A program made the position numbers and the translations under genes. From Phycisphaerales bacterium (GTDB lineage Bacteria; Planctomycetota; Phycisphaerae; Phycisphaerales; UBA1924): DNA of 64,000 nucleotides. The DNA lies in NCBI GenBank assembly GCA_016699835.1, contig CP064987.1:620001-684000 (forward strand), read 5' to 3'. Positions 1-8,839 of the stretch are shown one piece after another. Positions within the stretch are counted from its first letter, which is position 1. Each line of letters starts with the position of its first letter. The notes below the pieces were generated by a model that was given only the letters and a program-made list of their open reading frames with translations, had not been told where the DNA came from and did not search any database.

Positions 1-210
1 TCACCGCAGTGTTCCGTTCGACTTCTCCGCCCGAACTCTCGAACTCTCGACCTCTCCGGGTAGGGCATGCCGCTCGTTTACACCACACCTGCAGCCGGAA
101 TCAGATGAACCAGGGGGTTTGCTCCAGCACAGGATGAAGGCGAAACTGCCCCCTTCCTGTACAAATTCTCATCTCGCCAATTTCAGCGGCATTTCAGCCC
201 GCATTCGACA
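1..210. other. Non-coding left edge
   Basis: I see no convincing gene here. A short direct repeat of the type CGAACTCT/CGAACTCT lies near 40-50. The stretch follows the 3' end of the minus-strand transposase and may contain its element end, but I could not match a terminal inverted repeat. Confidence 0.4.
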
Positions 211-1275
211 TCAAGCGGCCTTCCAGTAGTAGTGCTTGATCACACCGCCAAGCCTTGATCGGCAGCGGACCTCACGGTGACCAGCCGGCCCGGCACGGGT
301 CGACGGCCTCCGACCCAACGGCGTCGCGAACTCCAGCGACGAGTGCGGCCGATCGCGGTTGTAGTGGTTGATGTACTCACGCAGCAGGTAGTCCTGATGC
401 CGTGTGCCGAGGATCACGAAATGGTCGAGACACTCGGCCTGGACGCTCTGGATCAGCCGCTCGACGTGCGCGTTGAGGTTCGGCGATCGGCACGGCAACG
501 GCATCGACCGCATCCCGCAATCACCCAACTCCCGCTCGAAGACACCATTGCCGACGAAGAACTTGCTGTCGCGATCGCGCACCAGCAGCGATGGCGGGCT
601 CATGTCCCTCGGCACACTCGCCGCGAACTCCCGGACCGCGCTGATGAGCCACGTGGCGTCGGGCTTTGTGGTGCTGGTCGACACGTGCGCCCGCCGTGTC
701 TTGGGAAGGATGAACACCAGGCTGAACGCCAGCCGCAGTCCCTGTCGCGTCAGCACTCGCGTCGCCATGAAGTCGCAGGCCCACAACGTCGTGGCGTGCG
801 CCTTGAGGAACTCGTCCCAACTCCGCTCGCCACGAACAGGCCCGCTCGGCAGCCCGGCCTCGCGCAGGATGTTCACAACCGTCGATCGCGAAACACTACC
901 GATCCCCAACTTCTTCAGTTCGCCGAGAATGCGTGTGTAGCCCCACCCCGTCTCGCGCGCGATCCGAAGGACGATCGCACGGACCCCGTCGGGCGTGCGT
1001 GGCCGGCCCGGCTTGCGGTTCGATTGAGCCGCTGGTTGCACCCGCTTCTTCGACTCCGGGATCCACCTCATGAATGCCTCGGGCTTGACGATCGAGACCA
1101 GGTCCCTAATGGCCGACCCGAGCGGCTTGCCGAGCCGGACCAGCCGTGCCCGCTCCGCAGGCTTTACCCGGATCGGCCTCTCGATCCTTGAACGCAGAAT
1201 CTCGTTCTCGGCCTTGAGGCAGCACGCTCGGACCAAGGTTCGCGTCTGTGGGCATGGATGGGATCCCGGGGACAA
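211..1275 (-). CDS. DDE transposase / integrase core (rve), probably 5'-truncated
   Basis: This is an insertion-sequence transposase of the IS3/rve integrase-core type, which cuts and joins DNA ends. A helix-turn-helix-like region (GRPRTPDG...GWGYTRILGELKKLG) precedes a catalytic core with the DDE triad: Asp in WACDFMA, Asp in VRDRDSKFF and Glu in NAHVERLIQ. The tail NHYNRDRPHSSL is typical of these enzymes. The only start is TTG at 1275. The first ~20 residues do not look like the family, and recognisable similarity begins near KAENEILR (about 1220). I infer that the 5' end was lost where the element joins the flanking Rhs-like DNA. No second ORF or clear terminal inverted repeat was found, so mobility is doubtful. 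Confidence 0.8.
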   Translation of the reverse strand: MSPGSHPCPQTRTLVRACCLKAENEILRSRIERPIRVKPAERARLVRLGKPLGSAIRDLVSIVKPEAFMRWIPESKKRVQPAAQSNRKPGRPRTPDGVRAIVLRIARETGWGYTRILGELKKLGIGSVSRSTVVNILREAGLPSGPVRGERSWDEFLKAHATTLWACDFMATRVLTRQGLRLAFSLVFILPKTRRAHVSTSTTKPDATWLISAVREFAASVPRDMSPPSLLVRDRDSKFFVGNGVFERELGDCGMRSMPLPCRSPNLNAHVERLIQSVQAECLDHFVILGTRHQDYLLREYINHYNRDRPHSSLEFATPLGRRPSTRAGPAGHREVRCRSRLGGVIKHYYWKAA

Positions 1276-1661
1276 TGCCGACCGAGGATAGAATACACGG
1301 AGGTGACTGGCACAACAGAACGATGCATGCGTGGGCGGAGTATGCCAAGAAACGCTTCGGCGACAACTTTGTGCGATTCAACCAAGCGACCCATAACTGG
1401 GACCTTGGACGGAATGGATCGCGTCTCAGGCCAGACATTGCTGTGTGGGATAAGGATAGGCAGAAGTGGTTTGTGCTAGAGATGTCGGACATGCATAGGT
1501 ACAAGAACGACTTTGAACGCAGGAAGTTGGTTGCTGCCGGATTGGGTTTACTTCCAGATCAAATCGAATTCAAAGTGATTCGTCCCGGCGAAGGACGTAA
1601 GCCCGGATTCAGCTTACGTGAAGCACTTGGGTTCTTTGGCCGTCCTGTAAGGCGAAGGTGA
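1248..1661 (+). CDS. Small nuclease-like protein, possible detached Rhs C-terminal toxin module
   Basis: No family is recognised with certainty. The 137-residue protein has a beta-rich core with RPDIAVWD followed by WFVLEMSD, a spacing reminiscent of the D...ExK-type active site of PD-(D/E)xK nucleases; this is inference. Possible starts are GTG 1248, ATG 1254 and ATG 1275. The first two overlap the transposase on the other strand, so ATG 1275 may be the real start. Codon use is AT-richer than in the surrounding genome, which suggests transfer. Its stop is four bases before the next ORF, whose start has its own AGG Shine-Dalgarno, so the two are probably co-translated like a toxin-immunity pair. 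An Rhs fragment downstream supports a polymorphic-toxin origin. Confidence 0.5.
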   Translation: MGMDGIPGTMPTEDRIHGGDWHNRTMHAWAEYAKKRFGDNFVRFNQATHNWDLGRNGSRLRPDIAVWDKDRQKWFVLEMSDMHRYKNDFERRKLVAAGLGLLPDQIEFKVIRPGEGRKPGFSLREALGFFGRPVRRR

Positions 1662-1665
1662 ACCT

Positions 1666-2631
1666 GTGAATCTGTGGAAACTGATACGGTCCACTTCTCA
1701 AGTACCTGAGTACTGGGAATGCGCGGTAGCGTCGTATGGCTGCTTTGGCCAACGTACTCATCGTGTCAAAATACACAATCGCACAACCATCTCTGAAGCG
1801 CTCACTGAATCTGTTGCACACTTCGTGGTACGTTTTGCCCCTCGGCATGGCGATATGGTGAAGATAGCCGGGTATCGAAACCATACTCACACGCCGATTG
1901 GTGCTGAGTCGCCTATCGACCTTGGAGTACACGCACGGCTGTCGTCTTCAGCCGCATCTCGCACTATTAAGTCTATACCAAGCAACACTTGTGTGTCACA
2001 CTTATTTCTTGAAGGCAATGTTTGGCAGTTGATGTTTGACTGCGCATCGCGGCCTCATGATCTTCCTAGTCCACCGTACGTGGTATCTAGAATTGAACTG
2101 GGGCATTTTCAAGGAGATGAGGGGCTCACTCAGCGAGGACCACACGATCTCTGCGATCAATCACTTGTAGCGAATGAGTACTCGGATGCCATATTGACAT
2201 TCTTTGATGACTTGGACTTGATCGGATACGGCTTTGTAGATTCAGACAGTCGTTCTGAGCTAGTCGGTGAGCGATACACGACTTCTTCACATCTCGGTAT
2301 TCGCTTCAAGCAAATACAAGAATGGCGGAGTTGGGTCGAGTCCTTCGAGGCTGGCGATCTCCGAGCCCTCAACGTCTTCTGGATCAACTTCTTCGGCGAG
2401 GAGATGCAACGCAAGCTCCCCAAGAGCCTCATCGACGACTTCCTCGCCCTCCCCGACATCGATAACGAGGCGTCCACACAGTGGGTGAAGCGATTTCCCA
2501 ATGGTGGATTAGCGATAGCCCTTAGCAATGACGCCCTCGAGGTCTACGTCGCGCCAATGAATCGGCTCTCTACCGCGATGCGTAACGCCGTCTGGCTCTC
2601 CAACCAACTCCGACGCTGCGGCCTGTTGTAG
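1666..2631 (+). CDS. Hypothetical protein, candidate immunity partner
   Basis: The 321-residue protein is not recognised by name. It starts at GTG 1666 with AAGG seven to eight bases upstream, inside the end of the preceding ORF. The N-terminal two thirds are AT-rich. The C-terminal part (from about 2290) has normal high-GC codon use and includes LNVFWINFFGEEM and WVKRFPNGGLAIALSNDAL, a layout I associate with Imm52-like immunity proteins; this is inference only. It has no signal peptide or membrane segment and is probably cytoplasmic. It ends at TAG 2629-2631. The same frame then runs on without another stop through the Rhs remnant to 3168, so a nonsense mutation or a chance junction may have created its 3' end. 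Confidence 0.55.
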   Translation: MNLWKLIRSTSQVPEYWECAVASYGCFGQRTHRVKIHNRTTISEALTESVAHFVVRFAPRHGDMVKIAGYRNHTHTPIGAESPIDLGVHARLSSSAASRTIKSIPSNTCVSHLFLEGNVWQLMFDCASRPHDLPSPPYVVSRIELGHFQGDEGLTQRGPHDLCDQSLVANEYSDAILTFFDDLDLIGYGFVDSDSRSELVGERYTTSSHLGIRFKQIQEWRSWVESFEAGDLRALNVFWINFFGEEMQRKLPKSLIDDFLALPDIDNEASTQWVKRFPNGGLAIALSNDALEVYVAPMNRLSTAMRNAVWLSNQLRRCGLL

Positions 2632-3168
2632 TCCCTCGGCCGTCTCATCCGCACGCTCTCGCCCTGGCCGTGGGCGGGGGCCGATCCTGGCTGGGCGGTT
2701 GCTGAGCGGTACTTCTACGACGGCTTCCGGCGCATCCAGGAGGTCATTACCGAACCCCTCCCGCTCGACGCCGAGGGCAAGCCCACCGAGGTCGAGAAGG
2801 AGACCGACCTCACCTCCATCACCGTCGGCTATGAGTCACGCCTCCGCCGGGCGTATGTCTGGGACCCGAACGACACCGATCGCCTCCTCGCCCTCATCGA
2901 CGAGGCCGGGGTCACCGGCGGCGGCAGCGAGGGAAGCCTCTGGTTCGTCGAGACCGATCTCGACTCCACACCCATCGGCCTGACCGACGACGAGGGCCGC
3001 CTCGTCGAGCAGCGGTCGTTCGATCCCAACGGCGAACACCTCAACGTCGAAATCTTTGACGGTGTGTGTACTTCTTGCGATATCGATGAGCAGTTTGGGG
3101 TGGTTCTGTACAACTCGATCGTGAATATCAGGAGTTCGAGTCAGTCTCCACGTCGGGCGACGATATGA
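2632..3168 (+). pseudogene. Rhs/YD-repeat protein fragment
   Basis: In frame +1 this open stretch reads like the YD-repeat part of a large secreted Rhs protein: YFYDGFRRIQEVI, then YVWDPNDTDRLLALIDEAG, then WFVETDLDSTPIGLTDDEG. It has no start codon of its own, no RHS core end motif and no upstream shell domain. It begins directly after the TAG of the preceding ORF and its last ~45 residues diverge from the repeat pattern. It is therefore a remnant, left by recombination at a polymorphic-toxin locus. Its last 28 bases overlap the 3' end of the convergent methyltransferase gene. Confidence 0.7.
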
Positions 3169-3950
3169 AAGACGTGGTGGTGCTTGGTGCCGCCCATGGC
3201 GTCGCTGCCGTCCTTTTCGACCTCGTCGATGTGCTCGGGAGTGAGGTTTGCGTGTGTGAGGAGGGTTTCGATCTGTTGGCGAGTGTGGTGGCTGCCCGGA
3301 CGAATGGCGGCCCAGCCGTCGCGGTCGCCGAAGAGTTGGCCGCTGAATCGTGCGGTGGAGTATGGACTCTTCGTGAGAGTGTTCGCGATCCATTGCCAGA
3401 GCGCGGGGAAGCGTGGTGGCTCGCAGAAGGGGAGTGCGAAACTCGCGTTGATGAGGGAGATGGCGTGAGGCATGGGGAGCCAATCGGGTGGTGCGCCGTG
3501 TCCGGCGAGAGCGTCGAGGAGTGGGTTGGTGAGTCGATCGATCGGCGTGTCGGCGAGTTCCTCGAGGGAGAGACGGACGCGGTGGATGCGGACGAGTTCG
3601 GTCTGGAGAAGCCCGCGTGGCACTCGAGAGAGTCCCTCGTCGGAGGAATCGATGGCGACGACGATCCAGCCGGTGGGCCTCCCCCACTTCGATCGATCGG
3701 GGTGTGTGAAGGCGTCCTGGGATCCGTGGCGAATGATGGCGCGGGTGTCGCGGCCTTCACCGCAGCCGAGGTCCAGGGCCAGACGGAGCGGCCGGGGGTG
3801 TGTGGGATGGCGTTCATCATCGGCATCGAACGCGGCGAGTGCACGCAGGAGCGTTTCGCGGGGGGGCTGGTCGGTGACGGCGTCGAAGTAGCGGGGCCAG
3901 TCACGCTGGTAGCGTTCGGAGATTGTGCGTTCGGGATCGGGGAGGGGCAT
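3141..3950 (-). CDS. Class I SAM-dependent methyltransferase
   Basis: A 269-residue methyltransferase of unknown substrate, presumably cytoplasmic. Motif I, which binds the glycine-rich loop of S-adenosylmethionine, is DLGCGEGRDT at residues 60-69. It is followed by an acidic motif II region (VVAIDSSDEG) and an aromatic post-motif region with SGQLFGDRDGW, as in tellurite-resistance/UbiE-like methyltransferases. ATG 3950 (MPLPDPERTISERY) was chosen. The frame stays open far upstream, but that part is antisense to the UbiD gene and is not coding. The gene diverges from the UbiD-type gene and converges on the Rhs remnant. What it methylates cannot be told from context. Confidence 0.8.
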   Translation of the reverse strand: MPLPDPERTISERYQRDWPRYFDAVTDQPPRETLLRALAAFDADDERHPTHPRPLRLALDLGCGEGRDTRAIIRHGSQDAFTHPDRSKWGRPTGWIVVAIDSSDEGLSRVPRGLLQTELVRIHRVRLSLEELADTPIDRLTNPLLDALAGHGAPPDWLPMPHAISLINASFALPFCEPPRFPALWQWIANTLTKSPYSTARFSGQLFGDRDGWAAIRPGSHHTRQQIETLLTHANLTPEHIDEVEKDGSDAMGGTKHHHVFHIVARRGD

Positions 3951-4062
3951 GTCGATATCCTGTGGCTTCGATTGCTGTAGTCCGGTTACGGATAGATGGC
4001 GAAACGAGTGGTGATGGGTTTGTTGGTGAGTTGTAGTAAGGTGTAGGCACAGGCGGGATGGT

Positions 4063-5868
4063 GTGCCACGAGATGGGGTAGAACCATTGAGCGAGACGCT
4101 GCGTGACTTTGTAGAGGCGTTGGACAAGGCCGGGGAGTTGCGGACGGTGACTGCACCGGTCTCGCCTGTGCTGGAGATCACGGAGATTGCGCATCGGGCG
4201 AGCCGGTCGAAGGCGCCCAAGTTGCCCTCGGCGGGGACGCGGGCGACGGACCCTCGATTCCACATGCTGGGTGGGCCGGCGCTCTTCTTCAAGAACGTGG
4301 AGGGGCCGACGAAGGGTTCACTGAGTGAGTTCCCGGTACTGATAAATGCATTCGGGTCGTATAGCCGGGTGGAGCGGGCGCTCAAGTGTGATGATTCGAC
4401 AGATGGAGGGGGGCTGGAGGGACTGGCATCGCGGCTGGGGGCGCTCCTGAAGCCCGAGCCGCCGGCGACGCTGCTGGCGAAGTTGCAGAAGGTGCCCGAA
4501 CTGCTCGAACTGGCGAAGATTCCGCCCAAGAAGGTGAAGTCGGGCGTGTGCCAGGAGTTGGTGCACGAGAAGGAGGGGAAGGGGAAGGATGGCGTGGACC
4601 TGACGCGTCTGCCGATGCTTCGGTGCTGGCCGCATGACGGCGATTTCGCGGCGCTGGGGTATCCCAAGGGGATCAATGACGCCGTGCCCGGCGTTGAGCA
4701 TGGCAAGCACTGGGATGCGCACCACCGGGGGCGGTATATCACGCTGGGGCACGTGCACACGATCCATGCGGACGACTGCGACGCGAGCGTGCCGGCGTCA
4801 CGGAACATCGGGCTGTATCGGGCACAGTTGCTCGGTCGTGATCGTCTGGCAATGCACTGGCACATGCATCACGACGGGGCGCGGCACTGGCGGAGTTGGA
4901 AGAAGGCCGGGAAGGCGATGCCCGTGGCGATCGCGCTGGGTGGGGAGAGCGTGTTGCCGTATGCGGCGACGGCGCCGATGCCGCCGGGGATCAGCGAGTT
5001 GCTGCTCGCGGGTTTCCTGAATCACGGGGCGATTCCGCTGGTGCGTGGCGTGAGCGTCCCTTTGGATGTGCCAGCGAATGCGGAGATCGTGATCGAGGGA
5101 TTCATCAAGACGGATGTCGAGGCGCCCACTGGCGGGATTGGGTTCGTGCCCGATGAGGTGGCGAAGCGTGCGGTCTCGCCGCCGAAGACGCCCGCGGATT
5201 GGCGCGAGTTGCTGGGTGAGGGGGCGGTGTTTGAGGGGCCGTTTGGCGATCACACGGGGTTCTACTCGCTGCCCGATCGGTATCCGATTTTGGAGGTGAC
5301 GGCGATCACACACCGGCAGAACGCGATCTATCCGACGACGGTCGTGGGGTTGCCGCCTCAGGAGGACTATTTCCTGGGGAAGGCGACGGAGCGGATCTTC
5401 TTGCCGCTGCTTCGGACGATCGTGCCGGACATCGTGGACTATGACCTTCCGATGTTCGGTGTCTTCCACTCGTGCGCGTTCATCAAGATCCGGAAGGAGT
5501 ATCCGTTGCACGCGCGGCGGGTGATGCACGCGATCTGGGGCGCGGGGCAGATGTCGTGGACGAAGATCATCGTGGTCGTGGACGAGGATGTGGACGTGCA
5601 CGATCAGGACGAGGTGCTGTTCCACCTGTGCGCGAATGTGGATCCTTCGCGGGATATTGAGATCACGCAGGGGCCGCTGGATATTCTCGACCATGCCGCG
5701 TCACGACTTGGTGCGGGAGGGAAGATGGGGATCGACGCGACGCGGAAGATCGCGGGCGAGGAGTGCGGCGGGCATGCGGTGCGCCAGTGGCCGCCAATCA
5801 TCCGGATGGACGAGGCAACGAGGGCGCGAGTGGATGCGCGGTGGCGGGAGTATGGGCTGGATTTCTAG
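4063..5868 (+). CDS. ubiD: UbiD family decarboxylase
   Basis: A 601-residue member of the UbiD family: prenylated-FMN-dependent, reversible, non-oxidative (de)carboxylases. Ubiquinone and menaquinone precursors or aromatic acids are common substrates. Family landmarks are LRDFVEALDKAGEL at the N-terminus, a central HMHHDGARHW region, EGPFGDHTG at about residues 391-399, and LGKATERIFLP with IVPDIVDYDLP towards the C-terminus. The length is slightly above the usual ~490-600. GTG 4063 is used; TTG 4087, with GGGG eight bases upstream, would give MSETLRDFVEAL, which fits the family N-terminus better. No ubiX-like prenyltransferase, needed to make the cofactor, is adjacent. The substrate cannot be inferred. 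Confidence 0.9.
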   Translation: MPRDGVEPLSETLRDFVEALDKAGELRTVTAPVSPVLEITEIAHRASRSKAPKLPSAGTRATDPRFHMLGGPALFFKNVEGPTKGSLSEFPVLINAFGSYSRVERALKCDDSTDGGGLEGLASRLGALLKPEPPATLLAKLQKVPELLELAKIPPKKVKSGVCQELVHEKEGKGKDGVDLTRLPMLRCWPHDGDFAALGYPKGINDAVPGVEHGKHWDAHHRGRYITLGHVHTIHADDCDASVPASRNIGLYRAQLLGRDRLAMHWHMHHDGARHWRSWKKAGKAMPVAIALGGESVLPYAATAPMPPGISELLLAGFLNHGAIPLVRGVSVPLDVPANAEIVIEGFIKTDVEAPTGGIGFVPDEVAKRAVSPPKTPADWRELLGEGAVFEGPFGDHTGFYSLPDRYPILEVTAITHRQNAIYPTTVVGLPPQEDYFLGKATERIFLPLLRTIVPDIVDYDLPMFGVFHSCAFIKIRKEYPLHARRVMHAIWGAGQMSWTKIIVVVDEDVDVHDQDEVLFHLCANVDPSRDIEITQGPLDILDHAASRLGAGGKMGIDATRKIAGEECGGHAVRQWPPIIRMDEATRARVDARWREYGLDF

Positions 5869-5957
5869 TGTTGCTCGACCAAGCGGCTAGAAGGAATATA
5901 TAAACGTAGACACAGGCGGAACGCCCCCACCACTACCTGCGCCGCAAGGGTAGGAAC

Positions 5958-7016
5958 TCAGTTGATCGGCTTGTTGAGCGGGTTGGCAGCCCTGGCGGCG
6001 TCATCGGCATCGACGCCGTTGAAGATGCTGCCGGAGGGGTACCAGTAATCGATGCGGCTGTAGACCTCGTCGGTCTTGAGGAGTTTGACGTGCCCATCGA
6101 AGAAAGCGGCGTTCATGGAGAGGTTGCTGTGGCGGAGGGAGAGTTTGACGTGGTCGGTACGACCGTTGGCGAATCGACGCCGGCCATAGGCGGTGGACTG
6201 GTTGTAGCCTGGGCCATCGGTGAAGGAGCCGAAGAATCCCGGATTGGGTGCCACATCGAAATCGAGCACGAAGCCACCGCTGAAAGCGAGAAATCGAGTG
6301 CCATCCATGACCAGCACCTTGGAACTCAGTTGGTTGCCGATCTTGTCAAGGCGTGGAACAAATCCGTTCGGCACCGTGCAAGGGTTTGCAAACTGCCCGA
6401 GAAGATTGACGGTCGTTCCCGTAGGCGAGCGATATGTTCTCGCAGATGAACCGGGCAAATGGAATCCAGTGGGCGAGAGGTAGCTGACCTGTCGGTACCC
6501 CTTTGATGAGGCAATGGAGTTAAAATCGGCGATGTCACCCGAAGCACCAAAGAGTTGCTGATTGACATTTTTCGCTGACGGGCAGGCGAACCGGTTGAAG
6601 ATGTCCCAGGTTCGCTCGGAACGCCGCGTGGAATAGTTCATGGAATCACCGAACGTCGGGCTGATCCAGTCGTAGGTGCTGGTGGGCATAGTTTCCGTTG
6701 TGGTACCGATGAGCGAGGCCCCATTGTTGGCCACATGCTGTGCTCCTGATGCGTAGTAGCCCGCAATGAACTCTTTGTTCCCATTGGCATAGGTCAGTTG
6801 TGCCAGCGCGAGTTGACGAACCTGACTTGCACACACGAGCGACTGGGCGGCCTCTCGTGCCTTAGCGAGAGATGGAAGCAGGATGCTGATGAGCAGCGCG
6901 ATGATCGCGATGACCACGAGGAGTTCGATGAGGGTGAAGGCGGCGACACGAGCGAGTCGCGTGCGGACGTGGCCTTGGTGGCGTGGCGTGCGTCGGATGG
7001 TGGAGTGCGTCTTCAT
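5958..7016 (-). CDS. Type II secretion/pseudopilin-like prepilin, planctomycete type
   Basis: A 352-residue pseudopilin-like protein. A positively charged N-terminus precedes the class III prepilin signal AA|FTLIELLVVIAIIALLISILLP. Cleavage is expected after Ala26 and the conserved Glu5 of the mature protein is Glu31. Near the end stands a planctomycete C-terminal motif, NAAFFDGHVKLL. The body is rich in Gly, Ser and Asn, as in extracytoplasmic proteins. ATG 7016 has AGGA seven bases upstream; a further 29 in-frame residues upstream are judged non-coding. It lies 37 bases downstream of a small membrane protein gene in the same direction. It probably sits in a pseudopilus together with the GspE-like ATPase encoded at 45.5-47.1 kb. 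Confidence 0.85.
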   Translation of the reverse strand: MKTHSTIRRTPRHQGHVRTRLARVAAFTLIELLVVIAIIALLISILLPSLAKAREAAQSLVCASQVRQLALAQLTYANGNKEFIAGYYASGAQHVANNGASLIGTTTETMPTSTYDWISPTFGDSMNYSTRRSERTWDIFNRFACPSAKNVNQQLFGASGDIADFNSIASSKGYRQVSYLSPTGFHLPGSSARTYRSPTGTTVNLLGQFANPCTVPNGFVPRLDKIGNQLSSKVLVMDGTRFLAFSGGFVLDFDVAPNPGFFGSFTDGPGYNQSTAYGRRRFANGRTDHVKLSLRHSNLSMNAAFFDGHVKLLKTDEVYSRIDYWYPSGSIFNGVDADDAARAANPLNKPIN

Positions 7017-7053
7017 GGGTTCCTCGTGACTCGCTTTGATTCGGGCGTTGAGT

Positions 7054-7431
7054 TCACCACACATCGATCGATTTGGGCTCGCCGGGAAGGACCTTGACCT
7101 CACCGGATTTGAGATTCTCGACGACCTTGACCTTGTCCTTGGGCATCATGGCGACCTGGGCCCGGAAGAGTTCGCCGATGAACCATTTACCCTCGACCTG
7201 ATCGACGGGCATCAGGGTTTCGGCTTTGGTGCTCGGGTTGATCGCGGGATAGACGACAGAGCGGCGTGAGGGGAAGGGGGCCTTGTAGAGTTGGCCCGTT
7301 TCGACATCGACGAGCGTGACCGAGTCCGCGAGTTGGACGGTCTCTTTGGTGAGGGCGAAATAGAGGGAGACGCCCAGCGCGAGAAAGCCCAGGACGACGA
7401 CCACGAGTTGCCAGGGCTTGGCTTTGTTCAT
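7054..7431 (-). CDS. Small single-pass membrane protein, prepilin-linked
   Basis: A 125-residue protein of unknown function. A short basic N-terminus (MNKAKPWQ) is followed by one strong membrane helix (LVVVVLGFLALGVSLYFAL). The remaining ~90 residues are soluble and probably outside the cytoplasm; they include VTLVDVETGQLY and a C-terminal LPGEPKSIDVW. ATG 7431 was chosen; GTG 7437 is also possible, and GGAG lies 5' of both. It is the first gene of a two-gene unit with the prepilin, so a role in pseudopilus assembly or anchoring is plausible but unproven. Confidence 0.65.
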   Translation of the reverse strand: MNKAKPWQLVVVVLGFLALGVSLYFALTKETVQLADSVTLVDVETGQLYKAPFPSRRSVVYPAINPSTKAETLMPVDQVEGKWFIGELFRAQVAMMPKDKVKVVENLKSGEVKVLPGEPKSIDVW

Positions 7432-7761
7432 CCGCACGATGCTCCGACATGCTGGCCGAGCGTCGTGCCCGGCGTGTTGCGCGATCTGTACGCCTGTTCG
7501 AACGACCGACCGGAAAGAGTCCTTCTCAACCGCGATCCCGCCGACCCCCCCGCTTCAATGTCCCAACGCCCCACATCGCCGACTGTTCCTGAATCCGACC
7601 TCGTCCTTCGCGTTCAACGATCAACAACCCAAGGGCAATCGGGATGGTTTGTGTGGCGGTAGTGTAACCGGCGTGGCTGTGTGGAATCCAGCCGAAAACC
7701 CAACCGACAACCCGAACATCTGCCGGATTTTACGCGATCCAAACACGGCGAGACTCGTACC
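7432..7761. other. Divergent intergenic region, prepilin unit / ispH operon
   Basis: These 330 bases separate two divergently transcribed units and must hold both promoters. I could not pick out a -35/-10 pair with confidence. A C7 run lies near 7543-7550. Open frames here are short and have no family resemblance. Confidence 0.4.
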
Positions 7762-8829
7762 ATGTGCGGTCTCATGCACCTGATCCTTTCCAATCCTCGT
7801 GGGTTCTGTGCCGGCGTCCGGATGGCGATCGATGTCGTCGATCAGGTCGTCGGGCTGTTCCCCGGCGAGACGGTGTATGTCTATCACGAGATCGTGCACA
7901 ACCGGCACGTCGTCGGGCGGTTCGAGCGACAGGGCGTGGTCTTTGTGGATGACCTTGATGAGGCTCCTGAGGGGTCGATCGTGGTGTTCTCGGCCCATGG
8001 CGTCTCGCCCGCGGTGCGAGAGCACGCGAGACGGCGGAGGCTGAACGCGATCGATGCGACGTGCCCGCTGGTGACCAAGGTCCACTCCGAGGCGATCCGG
8101 TATGCGCGGCAGGGGTACCAGATTCTGCTCGTCGGCCACCGCAATCACCAGGAGGTCGTGGGCACGTCGGGCGAGGCGCCGGAGGCCACGCTCGTCGTCG
8201 AATCGCCCGAGGACATCCTGCGGCTTCCTATCAAGGACCCGGCGAAACTGGTGTATCTGACACAGACTACGCTGAGCACGGACGACGCCGCTGTCATCAT
8301 CGAGGCGCTCAAGGAGGCGTTCCCGAAGATCAAGGAGCCGCCGAGCAGCGACATCTGTTATGCGACGACGAATCGGCAGCACGCGGTGCGCGAGATCGCG
8401 CCGGAGTGTGACGTGGTGCTTGTCGTGGGCTCCAAGAACTCGTCGAACTCGATCCGGCTGACAGAGATCGCGAGGAACGTCGGCACCCGGGCGTATCTGC
8501 TGGATGACGCGTCGGAGATCGATTGGAGTTGGTTCCCGACGGGGCAGGAGCGTGTGCTGGTGACGGCCGGGGCGTCGGCGCCGGAGGATCTGGTGGCGGA
8601 GTTGTGCCGGGCTCTTTTGGAGCGGTTCAAGGAGGCGGGCGGGACGATCGAGCAGCGGGACATCTCGGCGGAGAACGTGGAGTTTGCCGTTCCCGGGGCG
8701 CTGCGGCGGATCATGATGGATCGCGGGATCGACCCGGAGACGAGGCGGGTTCGGGTGACGACGCCGAGGCTGACGGCGGAGTATGGGACGGAACTCACGG
8801 TCTCGGCGCGGCGGTCGTCTACCCTCTAG
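7762..8829 (+). CDS. ispH: 4-hydroxy-3-methylbut-2-enyl diphosphate reductase (IspH/LytB)
   Basis: IspH catalyses the last step of the methylerythritol phosphate pathway, reducing HMBPP to IPP and DMAPP with an iron-sulfur cluster in the cytoplasm. The three cluster cysteines are Cys16 (NPRGFCAGV), Cys101 (DATCPLV) and Cys199 (DICYATTNRQ). The substrate-binding histidines (YHEIVHN, SAHGVSP, VGHRNHQE), the TQTTLS motif and SKNSSNS are also present. The 355-residue length from ATG 7762 is slightly longer than usual; ATG 7774 (MHLILSNPRG) is an equally good start. It heads a tight operon with rlmN and a membrane protein gene. Confidence 0.96.
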   Translation: MCGLMHLILSNPRGFCAGVRMAIDVVDQVVGLFPGETVYVYHEIVHNRHVVGRFERQGVVFVDDLDEAPEGSIVVFSAHGVSPAVREHARRRRLNAIDATCPLVTKVHSEAIRYARQGYQILLVGHRNHQEVVGTSGEAPEATLVVESPEDILRLPIKDPAKLVYLTQTTLSTDDAAVIIEALKEAFPKIKEPPSSDICYATTNRQHAVREIAPECDVVLVVGSKNSSNSIRLTEIARNVGTRAYLLDDASEIDWSWFPTGQERVLVTAGASAPEDLVAELCRALLERFKEAGGTIEQRDISAENVEFAVPGALRRIMMDRGIDPETRRVRVTTPRLTAEYGTELTVSARRSSTL

Positions 8830-8839
8830 CGTGCCGCCG

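Noticed and set aside
3951..4865. Open frame extending the methyltransferase by ~300 residues on the minus strand
   Set aside because: It lies antisense to the UbiD gene, has no family similarity, and the methyltransferase has a good start at 3950.
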